The position numbers were made by a program, and so were the translations under genes. Below, piece after piece: positions 52,100 to 60,278 of a stretch of DNA of 64,000 nucleotides. Position 1 is the first letter of the stretch, and each line of letters opens with the position of its first letter. This DNA is from an uncultured Dialister sp. (GTDB taxonomy: Bacteria > Bacillota > Negativicutes > Veillonellales > Dialisteraceae): the NCBI GenBank assembly GCA_900545365.1, contig UQYL01000001.1, forward strand, positions 1-64,000, in the 5' to 3' direction. The notes under the pieces are model-generated. The model saw nothing but the letters and a program-made list of their open reading frames with translations, had not been told where the DNA came from and did no database searches.

Positions 52100-53260
52100 T
52101 TACAGGACGACCGGGGAGTGGTAGTAGTCTTGTCGGCCGGCCCGTTCTTTTTCTGAGGTAAAACAGAGGGCCTGCATATCGCTGGCGCGCCGCTCGATCA
52201 GGAGCATTTCTCTGACCGGCGCGTCGGCGGCTTTCTCCGCTCTGGCAAAGCTGGTGATGATCGGCAGACGGCTGAGGCGGAGGAGCGGGCTGCCGCTTTT
52301 TCTCATGGCGAGAAGACGCGCAAAGGGGGCTCTCCGGAAGCGGCTCATGGGCGACGGCGTCAGGCCCTGCGAAAGCAGGAGGGACGCGCCGATGCGGCGG
52401 AGGCGGCTGTACAGATAGCGTTTGTTTTTTACGGCGGCGAGCATTTCCGAGTAAGTTCTGCAAGAGATCTCTTTGTGCCATTTATTTTCCAGTCCTTCCG
52501 AGAAAAGCCCGGAATGGAGGAGCTGTTCTGGTTCCATGCAGCGAAAAGCCGCCAGACAGATATCATCGTAACGGCGGTAATCGGTATACCGGCTGCATCG
52601 GATCAGGGATACCAGGGATTCTTCTTCTTCCGCAGGTATGAAGGAAGGCCGCTGTCCCGTTCGGATTTCTTCCCGGATGGCGCTGGCGGAAATGGGCTGA
52701 TAGACAGTATCTCGGCGGACCGCGATGATCTCCATGGGAAGCCGGTATTTTAGAATCGTCCGCGTGTACTGGATGCCCAGAAGATTATTGGGGCGGGTCA
52801 GGTCGGCGCTGTATTCGGGAAAGCGCATCTCTATCGACCGGTTGACGGCGGAAGAATAGGGAAGCCCCTCTTTTAAAAGCGTGTGGAGATGGCGGGAAAA
52901 GGAAGCGGACAGCGACCAGTCGGCGATTTTATAAAAATCGGCAGCAGACAAAGACTCCGCTCCGAACGCCAGGTGCGTACAGCCGAGATCGGACAGCAGG
53001 AGCGCGCCGAATTCCGCAAAACGATCAGCGCTTTGTAAGACGCAGACCGCAGGAAGCTCCACGGCCAGATCAATGCCGGAACGGATTGCCCAGACGGCGC
53101 GGTCCCATTTTTCAAAGACCGCCGGTTCCCCCCGCTGGACAAACGCGCCGCTCATGGCACAGACGACGGGCGCGTCTGGGAAGTCTGTTTTCAGAGTTTT
53201 GATCAGCTTTTCGTGTCCTTGATGAAAAGGATTCCATTCTGCGGTGATGCCGATATACAT
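52100..53260 (-). CDS. tmcAL: tRNA(Met) cytidine acetate ligase TmcAL
   Basis: Nucleotidyltransferase-fold enzyme making N4-acetylcytidine at the wobble base of elongator tRNA-Met from acetate and ATP. 386 residues. AEWNPFHQGHEKL with the HxGH motif at residues 13-16; FVQRGEPAVFEKWDRA; FGAESLSAADFY; PNNLLGIQY and QPISASAIRE, all typical of the family (formerly DUF795). C-terminal region is variable. The gene is divergent from the lipoprotein gene. Confidence 0.92.
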   Translation of the reverse strand: MYIGITAEWNPFHQGHEKLIKTLKTDFPDAPVVCAMSGAFVQRGEPAVFEKWDRAVWAIRSGIDLAVELPAVCVLQSADRFAEFGALLLSDLGCTHLAFGAESLSAADFYKIADWSLSASFSRHLHTLLKEGLPYSSAVNRSIEMRFPEYSADLTRPNNLLGIQYTRTILKYRLPMEIIAVRRDTVYQPISASAIREEIRTGQRPSFIPAEEEESLVSLIRCSRYTDYRRYDDICLAAFRCMEPEQLLHSGLFSEGLENKWHKEISCRTYSEMLAAVKNKRYLYSRLRRIGASLLLSQGLTPSPMSRFRRAPFARLLAMRKSGSPLLRLSRLPIITSFARAEKAADAPVREMLLIERRASDMQALCFTSEKERAGRQDYYHSPVVL

Positions 53261-53302
53261 GCGGGTTTTCCGACCTTTCTGAATGCGTGATTTGCAATCT
53301 GC

Positions 53303-53311
53303 ATTATATCA
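53303..53311 (-). promoter_or_regulatory. Extended -10 promoter of tmcAL
   Basis: On the minus strand TGATATAAT, 42 bases before the start codon. Confidence 0.6.
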
Positions 53312-53339
53312 TAGGCAGAGAAAAGATTTTCCGGCGATG

Positions 53340-53348
53340 TGCTATAAT
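53340..53348 (+). promoter_or_regulatory. Extended -10 promoter of the lipoprotein gene
   Basis: TGCTATAAT, 58 bases before the start at 53407, back to back with the tmcAL promoter. Confidence 0.6.
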
Positions 53349-53406
53349 TAACATGATTCAATGAAGAGTATGCGCTGCGTACCGGAGATTTCCGGAAGGA
53401 GACGAA

Positions 53407-53973
53407 ATGAAATATAAAATTTTTTCAGCATGCGCGGCGGCCGCCGTCATTATGGCAGCCGCGGGATGCGGACAAGCTGGTCTGGATGATGAGTTCGTTT
53501 TTGGGAAAAACCGCATCAGTTGCGCCAATGAGACAATCACAATAGAAGTTCCTTTTGAAATGGGAATTCAGGGAAAAATGGCAGATCTGGCTCCAAAAGA
53601 TCTGCCGAAGGTCAATGCTGAGGGACATAATCCGCACATGCAAATCTTGGTGACCGGGGAGAGAGCCGGCGGAAAGACGGTGGAAGCGCAGGCAGAGGCG
53701 GCGAGCGCGATGATGCGCGGCAATCCGACGGTGAGCGGGCTGAAAGAAGAAAGGAATGCTGTGCGCATCGGGAATACGGAAGGGATCCGCATGACATTCG
53801 TTTTTACGGCCGCGGAAAAGAACCGTTCCGCCGATCTGACGGTAAAAGAATATATTTTCCCGCAGAATGACACGCTGTGGCGCGTGATCTATCAGTACCG
53901 GACAAATGATCCCGTAGGGAAAGCGCTTACGGAGCGGGTAGAAGGAAAGATCGTGCAGGGCGCGACATTTTAG
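53407..53973 (+). CDS. Lipoprotein of unknown function
   Basis: 188 residues. A type II signal peptide ends in the lipobox AAGC (cysteine near residue 21), so the protein should be lipid-anchored outside the cytoplasmic membrane. The mature part of about 165 residues has alternating strands (ETITIEVPFEMG, HMQILVTGER, GIRMTFVFTA, TLWRVIYQYR) with one helix, a pattern loosely like PsbP/DcrB-type lipoproteins; I do not claim homology. GGAAGGAG ribosome binding site. Followed after 12 bases by a DUF4321 gene. Confidence 0.72.
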   Translation: MKYKIFSACAAAAVIMAAAGCGQAGLDDEFVFGKNRISCANETITIEVPFEMGIQGKMADLAPKDLPKVNAEGHNPHMQILVTGERAGGKTVEAQAEAASAMMRGNPTVSGLKEERNAVRIGNTEGIRMTFVFTAAEKNRSADLTVKEYIFPQNDTLWRVIYQYRTNDPVGKALTERVEGKIVQGATF

Positions 53974-53985
53974 GGAGAATATAGA

Positions 53986-54255
53986 ATGAGAATAGCAGGT
54001 TCGCATAGCGTTTTATCTCTTATTTTATTCCTTGCGGCTGGCGCGCTGATCGGCGGCATCCTCGGAGAACTGCTGAGCCAGGTCAGCCTTGCGGGGATCA
54101 TGCCTTATCTGACGGAGCCTTTTGAGCTGTTCAGTTTCGATGATTTGTATTTGAATCTCGCCATTATGGAAATTCACTTCGGAATGACATTTGCGCCGAA
54201 TCTGATCAGTATTCTGGGGATCCTTGTGGCAGCGTGGCTGTATCATCATTTCTGA
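53986..54255 (+). CDS. DUF4321 family small membrane protein
   Basis: 89 residues with two hydrophobic segments: about 9-32 (LSLILFLAAGALIGGILGELL) and about 70-88 (LISILGILVAAWLYHHF). This two-helix protein directly before maf is the usual placement of DUF4321 in Clostridia and Negativicutes. Function unknown; possibly connected with cell-shape or division genes found near maf. Confidence 0.78.
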   Translation: MRIAGSHSVLSLILFLAAGALIGGILGELLSQVSLAGIMPYLTEPFELFSFDDLYLNLAIMEIHFGMTFAPNLISILGILVAAWLYHHF

Positions 54256-54328
54256 CGGCAGAGAGACAGTTTCTTGTTCAGAAGGAGCTGTTTTATTTTG
54301 CTGCTTCCCAATGGAAAGAAGGGATTCT

Positions 54329-54892
54329 ATGATCATTCTCGCTTCACAGTCGCCGCGGCGGCAGGAAATTTTGGAAGAACTGGGCATTTCCTTTCAGATC
54401 GTGCCGAGCCGGTATGAAGAAGATAATGCCAGAGATATGGCTCCGGAAGAGTTGGTGCGCGTTCAGGCGGAAGGAAAGGCGTTGGAAGTCTTTCAACGGA
54501 CCGGTAGCGGCGCGGCGGTCCTTGGCGCGGATACAATCGTCGTGCTCGACGGGAATGTGCTGGGAAAGCCAAAAGACGCTTCCGATGCGGAGCGGATGCT
54601 GAAAGCTCTCTCCGGACGCACGCACCAGGTCATGACGGGGGTGGCTGTAGTTGGCCGAGAACGCATGCGGAGCGACGTATGTATGACAGAGGTGCAGTTT
54701 CGACGCCTTTCTGAAGAGGAGATCCGTTCCTATATAGCGACGGGAGAACCGATGGATAAAGCCGGCGCGTATGCCATACAGGGGATTGGCAGCGCTTTTG
54801 TGAAGGCGGTGAACGGTTCCCGGTCAAACGTGATTGGCCTGCCGAAGAAACTAACGAGACGGCTTTTGGACGAGATAGAGGAAATCAGGTGA
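54329..54892 (+). CDS. maf: Maf-family nucleotide pyrophosphatase
   Basis: Hydrolyses dTTP/UTP or modified nucleotides; linked to septum control. 187 residues from the ATG with GAAGGGA upstream. ILASQSPRRQEIL at residues 3-15, the conserved GADTIVVLDG near 66, and SGRTHQVMTGVAV near 93. KPKDASDAERML fits the YhdE-type dTTP/UTP pyrophosphatases. It is followed six bases later by radC, the classical maf-radC order. Confidence 0.93.
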   Translation: MIILASQSPRRQEILEELGISFQIVPSRYEEDNARDMAPEELVRVQAEGKALEVFQRTGSGAAVLGADTIVVLDGNVLGKPKDASDAERMLKALSGRTHQVMTGVAVVGRERMRSDVCMTEVQFRRLSEEEIRSYIATGEPMDKAGAYAIQGIGSAFVKAVNGSRSNVIGLPKKLTRRLLDEIEEIR

Positions 54893-54898
54893 GTGCAT

Positions 54899-55582
54899 AT
54901 GGCCATGGTGCGGGAAATGGCGGAAGAAGACCGGCCCAGGGAACGATTTGCCGCTTCGCCGAAACAGGCGGGGATGACCGATCTGATTGCGATTCTGTTG
55001 CGGACGGGATGTAAAGGATGCTCTGTCATAGAACTGGCAGGGAAAGTAATGAAGCGGTTCGGTGAAGGCGGTGTCCGCTGGTATGAGGACTTGGACTGGC
55101 ATGATTTACAGGATATTCCAGGAATCGGGAAAGATAAGGCGATCACAATCTGCGCGGCTATCGAGCTGGGCCGCCGGCTGACCGTGTATTATGACAAGAA
55201 AGACCTCGTCAGCATGAATGAGCCGGGGAAAGTGGCGAAATTTTTTATGGAACGGCTCCGTCATGAGACGCAGGAGCATTTTTTCGTCTGCTATGTGAAT
55301 GTGAAAAACAGACTGCTCGGCGAGAAAGAAATTTCCATCGGCAGTCTCAATGCCGCGCCTGTGGATATGAAGGAGGCGCTGAAATGGGGCATACGCTATA
55401 AGGCCTACGGCTTGATTCTTGTGCACAACCATCCGTCAGGCGATCCGTCTCCATCCCGGGAAGACATCTCGCTGACAGGAAAATTTGCAAGGGCAGCGCG
55501 TCTTCTCGATATGGAAGTACTGGATCATGTCATTATCGGTGACGGTGACTATGTCAGTCTGAGCGAGCGCGGAGCCGTATAG
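54899..55582 (+). CDS. radC: RadC/JAB-family DNA repair-associated protein
   Basis: 227 residues from the ATG seven bases after AGGTGA. N-terminal helix-hairpin-helix region with IPGIGKDKA near 80, then the MPN/JAB metal-binding motif HNHPSGDPSPSRED near 175-188 with an upstream glutamate in GEKEISIG. Despite its name the family has no proven DNA repair role; the MPN fold suggests a metalloprotease or nuclease. Confidence 0.93.
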   Translation: MAMVREMAEEDRPRERFAASPKQAGMTDLIAILLRTGCKGCSVIELAGKVMKRFGEGGVRWYEDLDWHDLQDIPGIGKDKAITICAAIELGRRLTVYYDKKDLVSMNEPGKVAKFFMERLRHETQEHFFVCYVNVKNRLLGEKEISIGSLNAAPVDMKEALKWGIRYKAYGLILVHNHPSGDPSPSREDISLTGKFARAARLLDMEVLDHVIIGDGDYVSLSERGAV

Positions 55583-55619
55583 GAAGTTGCTGCATCTGGC
55601 ATTGTATGGCGGGATGACT

Positions 55620-55625
55620 TATAAT
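55620..55625 (+). promoter_or_regulatory. Possible -10 of the 112-residue gene
   Basis: TATAAT, 36 bases before the start at 55661; a TGGCAT at 55597 is a poor -35. Confidence 0.4.
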
Positions 55626-55660
55626 AAACAAAGAGTATTGTCAGAAAGAAGGTATATGTT

Positions 55661-55999
55661 ATGGAAATGGAATCCGGTAAGAGATATTCTGCAGCCTCCA
55701 AAGGATATAATGATAAAATTTATGAGATCCGCTTCATTCCGGTCATGGAGCGTCCCGAATATCAGGAAGGCCCGGTGAGAGAGGCGCTTTGCGCTCTTCA
55801 GAAACTCATGAAGGAAGAGGATTTTGAAAAATACGTCAATAACAGTCTGATCCGCATTACCTATGACGGCAGCCGTCTGATGCTGATTACGAAATCGGAA
55901 ATTCACCGTACTCTGCTGACGACCATGTTTTTCGCGCCGATCTGCGAAGCCTTCCATGTAGGCAACTTCCGTGTCATCAGCGAAGTCAACGGATACTAA
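55661..55999 (+). CDS. Small cytoplasmic protein of unknown function
   Basis: 112 residues, AGAAGG ribosome binding site, own terminator. I do not recognise it. No signal peptide or membrane segment. The second half (NSLIRITYDGSRLMLITKSEIHR and on to FRVISEV) recalls small alpha/beta domains such as the DnaA N-terminal domain, but the resemblance is slight and I do not assign it. Codon use looks like its neighbours. Confidence 0.65.
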   Translation: MEMESGKRYSAASKGYNDKIYEIRFIPVMERPEYQEGPVREALCALQKLMKEEDFEKYVNNSLIRITYDGSRLMLITKSEIHRTLLTTMFFAPICEAFHVGNFRVISEVNGY

Positions 56000-56013
56000 C
56001 GGATATTAAATAA

Positions 56014-56040
56014 AAGACAGCCTCCGGGCTGTTTTTATTT
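56014..56040 (+). terminator. Terminator after the small unknown gene
   Basis: ACAGCC-TCCG-GGCTGT followed by TTTATTT. Confidence 0.85.
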
Positions 56041-56077
56041 GACATGGAACAGGTTTTATTCTTTTTAGAAATTACGT

Positions 56078-56083
56078 TATAAT
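56078..56083 (+). promoter_or_regulatory. Probable -10 of the cbiL operon
   Basis: TATAAT 40 bases before cbiL. The leader is too short for a cobalamin riboswitch. Confidence 0.5.
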
Positions 56084-56122
56084 AAGCACGAGATTCCAAT
56101 ATTATTTTGAGGAGGATTCAAT

Positions 56123-56833
56123 ATGGAAAAAGGGAAATTATATGGCATCGGCGTTGGACCGGGAGATCCGGGGCTGATGACGGTGAAAGCTGTGGAGATA
56201 CTTCAGCATGCGGACATGATCATCACGCCGAAAACGGAGAAAAAAGAGGGTTCAGTGGCTTTTCATATTGCGGAGAAATATATTCCCGAGGGAATGCAGA
56301 TCCTGCCTATGGTCTTTCAGATGAATAATAATATGGAAGCCGTGGCGAGACAGTGGGAAGAAAACAGGAGAATCATTACGGAAAAATTAGATGAAGGGAA
56401 AGATCTGGTTTTTCTGACGCTGGGCGATCCAATGCTGTACAGCACGTACATGTACATGTTCCGCGCGCTGGAAGGGACTGATTATGAAGTAGAAACGGTT
56501 CCGGGCATTCCGGCGTTTCTCGGCATTGCGTCACATATCGGGATGCCTGTGGCCGAATGGGAAGAGACGGTGCTCATCCTTCCGGCGACAGCAGATGCGG
56601 AAAAGATCGATAAAGCGCTGGCCGCGGCAGATCATGCAATTATCATGAAAGTCTACAAAAACTGGGCGTACATCCAGGAAGAACTGCGGAAGCATCACCT
56701 CATTAAAAATGCGGTCATGGTATCCCGCGCGGGTCTCCCGGATGAGAGTATTCAGCGGGATCTGGACAGCCTGCCTGCCGATTACAAACCCAATTATCTC
56801 AGTACGATTCTGACGAAAAGAGACGATCTGTAA
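56123..56833 (+). CDS. cbiL: Precorrin-2 / cobalt-factor II C20-methyltransferase
   Basis: Adds the C20 methyl group in corrin ring synthesis. 236 residues, tetrapyrrole-methylase fold: GIGVGPGDPGLMTVKAVEIL at the start, LTLGDPMLYSTYMYMF near 94, VPGIPAFLGIASHIG near 130. GDPMLYST with this spacing marks CbiL/CobI. GAGGAGG ribosome binding site. The stop shares one base with cbiA. Only three cobalamin genes are here, so the rest of the pathway must lie elsewhere. Confidence 0.93.
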   Translation: MEKGKLYGIGVGPGDPGLMTVKAVEILQHADMIITPKTEKKEGSVAFHIAEKYIPEGMQILPMVFQMNNNMEAVARQWEENRRIITEKLDEGKDLVFLTLGDPMLYSTYMYMFRALEGTDYEVETVPGIPAFLGIASHIGMPVAEWEETVLILPATADAEKIDKALAAADHAIIMKVYKNWAYIQEELRKHHLIKNAVMVSRAGLPDESIQRDLDSLPADYKPNYLSTILTKRDDL

Positions 56834-58215
56834 TGAAGCGCTATCATCGTCCGCGGATTGTGCTGGCCGGCGTCAGCAGCGGCGTGGGCAAGACGACCAT
56901 TGTGACCGGCCTTACGGCGCTTCTTCATGAAAGAGGGATGTCTGTACAGCCCTTCAAAGTGGGGCCGGATTATATCGATCCGGGATTTCATGCCAGAGCG
57001 GCGGAACGGGATTCGTATAATCTGGATACCTGGCTCTCTCCGGAAGAACGGCTTGCGGAGACATTTTCTGTGCTTGCCGACGGCGCGGACATTTCCCTTA
57101 TTGAAGGCGTAATGGGGCTCTATGACGGCGGCGGGAAAGGTGTGAGCAGCACGGCGCAGATCGCTCGTCTGCTCCATGCGCCGGTGGTGCTCATCGTCAA
57201 TTGTCAGTCTATCGGAGCGAGCGCGGCGGCCATTGCGCTGGGCTATAAAATGTATGATCCGGAAGTGAATTTTGCCGGGGTCATTCTGAATAAGCTCGGC
57301 TCAGACAAACATGAGGCAATGATTCGGGAAGCTATGGCCGATGCGGGGATTCCTGTTTTCGGCGCGCTTCATCGGGATATGGATTTGCGGACGCCGGAGC
57401 GGCACCTGGGACTCACTCCGGTGACAGAAATTGAGACATCGAAGCTCATCAGCCATATGCGGGATGATGCCGGGCAGTGGATCGATGCGGATGCGCTTCT
57501 TGCGGCAGCCCGCAGCGCGCCTGATCTTCTCTGTGAAGAGGAGCGGGGAGACAAATACAGGGCTTCTGTCCGCATTGGCGTCGCCAGGGACGAAGCGTTT
57601 ACTTTTTATTACCCCACGAGTCTTGCGGCGCTTACGGAGCGCGGCGCGGAGCTGGTGCCGTTCAGTCCCATGCGGGATGCGGAAATCCCTGATGTGGACG
57701 GACTCATTTTTGGCGGCGGGTTTCCGGAAATGTTTCTTTCAGAGCTTTCCGAAAATAAATCTATGAAGGCGTCTATTGCGGCGGCGGCTGACGCGGGGAT
57801 GCCGGTTTATGCGGAATGCGGCGGCCTGATGTATCTCTGCCGGGATATCATCGGCTTTGAAAATGAGCGGTATGCCATGGCAGGACTTGTGCCTGCTGTC
57901 TGCCGCATGCAGGGAAAACTTCAGAGGGTGGGCTATGTCACGGCGACGGCGGAACGGCCGAGCATTCTCGCGGAAGCCGGCGTGGAGATCCGCGGCCATG
58001 AATTCCACTTTTCTGTGATGGAGCCGCTTGTGGAGGATTTCCCCTGGGCATATACCATGCGGGGAATACGACAGAAGAAGCCTCATCGGGAAGGATACGC
58101 CAAAGGCAACGTGATCGCCTCGTATCTTCACATGAATTTTGACGGCAGTCCTCGCGCGGCAGATGCGCTGATCCGAAGCTGCGCAGACTGGCGTGAAAAG
58201 AAAGGCGGAAAATAA
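56833..58215 (+). CDS. cbiA: Cobyrinate a,c-diamide synthase
   Basis: ATP-dependent glutamine amidotransferase amidating carboxylates a and c of cobyrinate. 460 residues. N-terminal P-loop domain with GVSSGVGKTTIVTG near residues 12-25 and FKVGPDYIDPGFH near 42; C-terminal class I glutaminase with FGGGFPEMF and the nucleophile in AECGGLMYL near 329, and a catalytic histidine in GHEFHFS near 386. Coupled to both neighbours by one-base overlaps. Confidence 0.95.
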   Translation: MKRYHRPRIVLAGVSSGVGKTTIVTGLTALLHERGMSVQPFKVGPDYIDPGFHARAAERDSYNLDTWLSPEERLAETFSVLADGADISLIEGVMGLYDGGGKGVSSTAQIARLLHAPVVLIVNCQSIGASAAAIALGYKMYDPEVNFAGVILNKLGSDKHEAMIREAMADAGIPVFGALHRDMDLRTPERHLGLTPVTEIETSKLISHMRDDAGQWIDADALLAAARSAPDLLCEEERGDKYRASVRIGVARDEAFTFYYPTSLAALTERGAELVPFSPMRDAEIPDVDGLIFGGGFPEMFLSELSENKSMKASIAAAADAGMPVYAECGGLMYLCRDIIGFENERYAMAGLVPAVCRMQGKLQRVGYVTATAERPSILAEAGVEIRGHEFHFSVMEPLVEDFPWAYTMRGIRQKKPHREGYAKGNVIASYLHMNFDGSPRAADALIRSCADWREKKGGK

Positions 58216-58763
58216 TGGAACAGCGAGGGCTGGTGCTCATCAATACCGGCAACGGCAAAGGCAAGACTACAGCAGCGCTGGGGACGGCGGTCCGCGCCTG
58301 GGGAAATGGCCAGCGGGTTCTGATCCTCCAGTTTATCAAAGGTTCCTGGAAATACGGCGAGCTGGAAGCGATCCGGGCGCTGGAGAAGCTGAACGGGAAG
58401 ATTTCCCTCCGCTCGATGGGGGACGGCTTCGTTTTCCATAATCGGAAAGAAGATCCGGAGGCATACGAAAAGAAGAAACTGCTCGCGGAGGATGCCTGGC
58501 AGACGGCGTCCGAGGAAATCCTGAGCGGGGAATGGGATCTGGTCGTGCTGGATGAAATCAATTACGCGATTCATTTCGGAATGCTTTCCGCTGAGAGCGT
58601 GACAGAACTCCTGAAAAAGCGTCCGCCCGCAGTCAACCTGATTTTGACAGGACGGTATGCGCCGGAAATACTGATTGACCTGGCAGATACGGTGACAGAA
58701 ATGCAGCCGATCAAGCATGCCTTTGAAAAAGGTATTCGGGCAAGAAAAGGAATAGAATTTTGA
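58215..58763 (+). CDS. cobO: Cob(I)yrinic acid a,c-diamide adenosyltransferase (CobO/BtuR type)
   Basis: Attaches the adenosyl group to the corrinoid cobalt. 182 residues. P-loop NTGNGKGKTTAAL at residues 10-22, ILQFIKGSWKYGE near 41, LVVLDEINYAIHFG near 110, TGRYAPEILIDLAD near 150. This is the CobA/CobO fold, not the PduO type. Last gene of the three-gene unit; could also adenosylate scavenged cobalamin. Confidence 0.94.
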   Translation: MEQRGLVLINTGNGKGKTTAALGTAVRAWGNGQRVLILQFIKGSWKYGELEAIRALEKLNGKISLRSMGDGFVFHNRKEDPEAYEKKKLLAEDAWQTASEEILSGEWDLVVLDEINYAIHFGMLSAESVTELLKKRPPAVNLILTGRYAPEILIDLADTVTEMQPIKHAFEKGIRARKGIEF

Positions 58764-58768
58764 CAGAG

Positions 58769-58799
58769 AAAAGCGGGAGTGTGCGGCTCCCGCTTTTTG
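58769..58799 (+). terminator. Terminator after cobO
   Basis: AAAGCGGGAG-TGTGCGG-CTCCCGCTTTTT. Confidence 0.9.
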
Positions 58800-58826
58800 G
58801 CAGAGGCAGCGCCTGGCGGGGCTTCC

Positions 58827-58855
58827 TTTACATACGCTGGTCTGCATGATAAAAT
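58827..58855 (+). promoter_or_regulatory. Promoter of lysC
   Basis: TTTACA (58827-58832), 17-base spacer, TAAAAT (58850-58855) with extended TGA. No lysine riboswitch fits in the 60-base leader. Confidence 0.65.
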
Positions 58856-58915
58856 TATTTAAGTATTGCCGCAAAACAGAGAGATACTTTTCGAAAAGAA
58901 AATGAGGGATAAGCA

Positions 58916-60145
58916 GTGGCTCTTTATGTAAAAAAATTCGGCGGAAGTTCTGTGGCGACTCCGGAGAAAATGAGGAATATCGCGAACCGGGTGCTCAGCG
59001 AAAAGAAGCCGGATGATCAGATCGTAATCGTTGTATCAGCCATGGGAGACAGTACGGATGATCTTCTTTCTCTTGCCAGAGAGGTGACAAAGGATCACTA
59101 TGGCCGGGAGATGGATATGCTGCTCACTACCGGGGAGCAGGTCTCGATTGCGCTGATGGCGCTGACGTTCCAGGCGCTCGGCGTTCCAGCCGTTTCGCTG
59201 ACCGCCGCACAGGCGGGCATCTTTGCGGAAGGCGCATTCAGCAAGGGGGATATCATTGATATTCAGCCGGACCGGGTCTTCCGGGAACTGAACGAAGGGA
59301 AGATCGTGATTGTCGCAGGATTCCAGGGCGTCACACGTGAAGGAGATGTCATTACCTTGGGACGCGGCGGAAGCGATACGACGGCGGTGGCCCTGGCCGG
59401 CGCGATGAAAGCCGATATGTGTGAAATCTTCACCGATGTTGACGGCGTATATTCTGCCGATCCCCGGTATGTGCCCGACGCAAAGAAGATTGATGAGATC
59501 ACAAATGAGGAAATGCTGGAGATGGCGCGGCTCGGTGCCGGCGTCATGCAGCCCAAGAGCGTGGAAATGGGAATCCGCTATCATATTCCCATCCATGTAA
59601 GGTCTACCTTTACGAAGACACGGGGAACCATTATTCAGGAGGTATCCACTATGAACCACAGTCAGTTTGCTGTCCGGGGCGTTGCGCAGGATGCGCATGT
59701 GGCAAAAATTGCCGTGCTCGGCGTTCCGAATATTCCCGGCGTAGCTTACAGCGTATTCAATGCGCTGGCTCAGAATCACGTCAGCGTGGATATGATTGTT
59801 CAGAGCATACGCGATGCGGATACACATAAGACCGATATCATTTTTACTATTGATAATAATGATCTGGATGAAGCAAAGACCGTTCTGGAAGCGCTGGAAA
59901 AAGAGGGAAAGATTCCCGGGGCCATTTACAGCGATAATATGGCAAAAGTATCCATCGTCGGCGCCGGTATGCTGGGAGCGCCCGGAATTGCGGCCCGCAT
60001 GTTCGGCGCACTCGGGAACAGCGGCATCAACATCGATATCATCAGTACATCGGAGATCAGTATTTCCTGCCTTATCCCGCGGGACGATCTGACAAAAGCC
60101 GTGCAGGCGATTCATATGGAATTTTTTGGCAGCAAAGAAGCTTAA
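58916..60145 (+). CDS. lysC: Aspartate kinase (alpha subunit)
   Basis: First step of lysine, threonine, methionine and diaminopimelate synthesis. 409 residues, GTG start after GAGGGA. Kinase domain with VKKFGGSSVA at 5-14, GFQGVTREGDVITLGRGGSDTTAVALA split near 140-165, and FTDVDGVYSADPR near 177; then two ACT domains (about 265-330 and 345-405) for feedback control. An internal in-frame start with an ideal ribosome binding site probably also yields a separate beta subunit. Confidence 0.96.
   Translation: MALYVKKFGGSSVATPEKMRNIANRVLSEKKPDDQIVIVVSAMGDSTDDLLSLAREVTKDHYGREMDMLLTTGEQVSIALMALTFQALGVPAVSLTAAQAGIFAEGAFSKGDIIDIQPDRVFRELNEGKIVIVAGFQGVTREGDVITLGRGGSDTTAVALAGAMKADMCEIFTDVDGVYSADPRYVPDAKKIDEITNEEMLEMARLGAGVMQPKSVEMGIRYHIPIHVRSTFTKTRGTIIQEVSTMNHSQFAVRGVAQDAHVAKIAVLGVPNIPGVAYSVFNALAQNHVSVDMIVQSIRDADTHKTDIIFTIDNNDLDEAKTVLEALEKEGKIPGAIYSDNMAKVSIVGAGMLGAPGIAARMFGALGNSGINIDIISTSEISISCLIPRDDLTKAVQAIHMEFFGSKEA
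59651..60145 (+). CDS. lysC: Aspartate kinase beta subunit (internal start within lysC)
   Basis: AGGAGG at 59637-59642 lies eight bases before an in-frame ATG (codon 246 of lysC, starting MNHSQFAVRGV). The product would be 164 residues made only of the two ACT domains, almost the same size as the beta subunit of Bacillus aspartokinase II, which is made in this way and assembles with alpha into a regulated heterotetramer. That the start is used here is inference from the strength and spacing of the site. Confidence 0.72.
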   Translation: MNHSQFAVRGVAQDAHVAKIAVLGVPNIPGVAYSVFNALAQNHVSVDMIVQSIRDADTHKTDIIFTIDNNDLDEAKTVLEALEKEGKIPGAIYSDNMAKVSIVGAGMLGAPGIAARMFGALGNSGINIDIISTSEISISCLIPRDDLTKAVQAIHMEFFGSKEA

Positions 60146-60158
60146 AAGGTTTCCGTAT

Positions 60159-60187
60159 AAGCACAGGGAGAGTTCCCTGTGCTTTTT
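60159..60187 (+). terminator. Terminator after lysC
   Basis: AAGCACAGGGA / TCCCTGTGCTT stem with a very short loop, then TTT. Confidence 0.9.
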
Positions 60188-60278
60188 CACATGATAAAAG
60201 AAAATTCATAAAAGGCATAAAGCACAGGCAGCATGAGTTTTACCCATTTGACTGTCGTTATTTAAAGGAGAGTTTTCA

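Noticed and set aside
55587..55778. A 63-codon + strand frame between radC and the small unknown gene
   Set aside because: It overlaps the promoter and most of the better-supported 112-residue gene in another frame and has no ribosome binding site.
56041..56122. Possible cobalamin riboswitch before cbiL
   Set aside because: The leader is under 50 bases after the -10 and has no B12-box sequence. The TonB receptor leader at 31799-31864 was also checked and has none.
58856..58915. Possible lysine riboswitch before lysC
   Set aside because: Only about 55 transcribed leader bases, far below the size of an L box, and no terminator.
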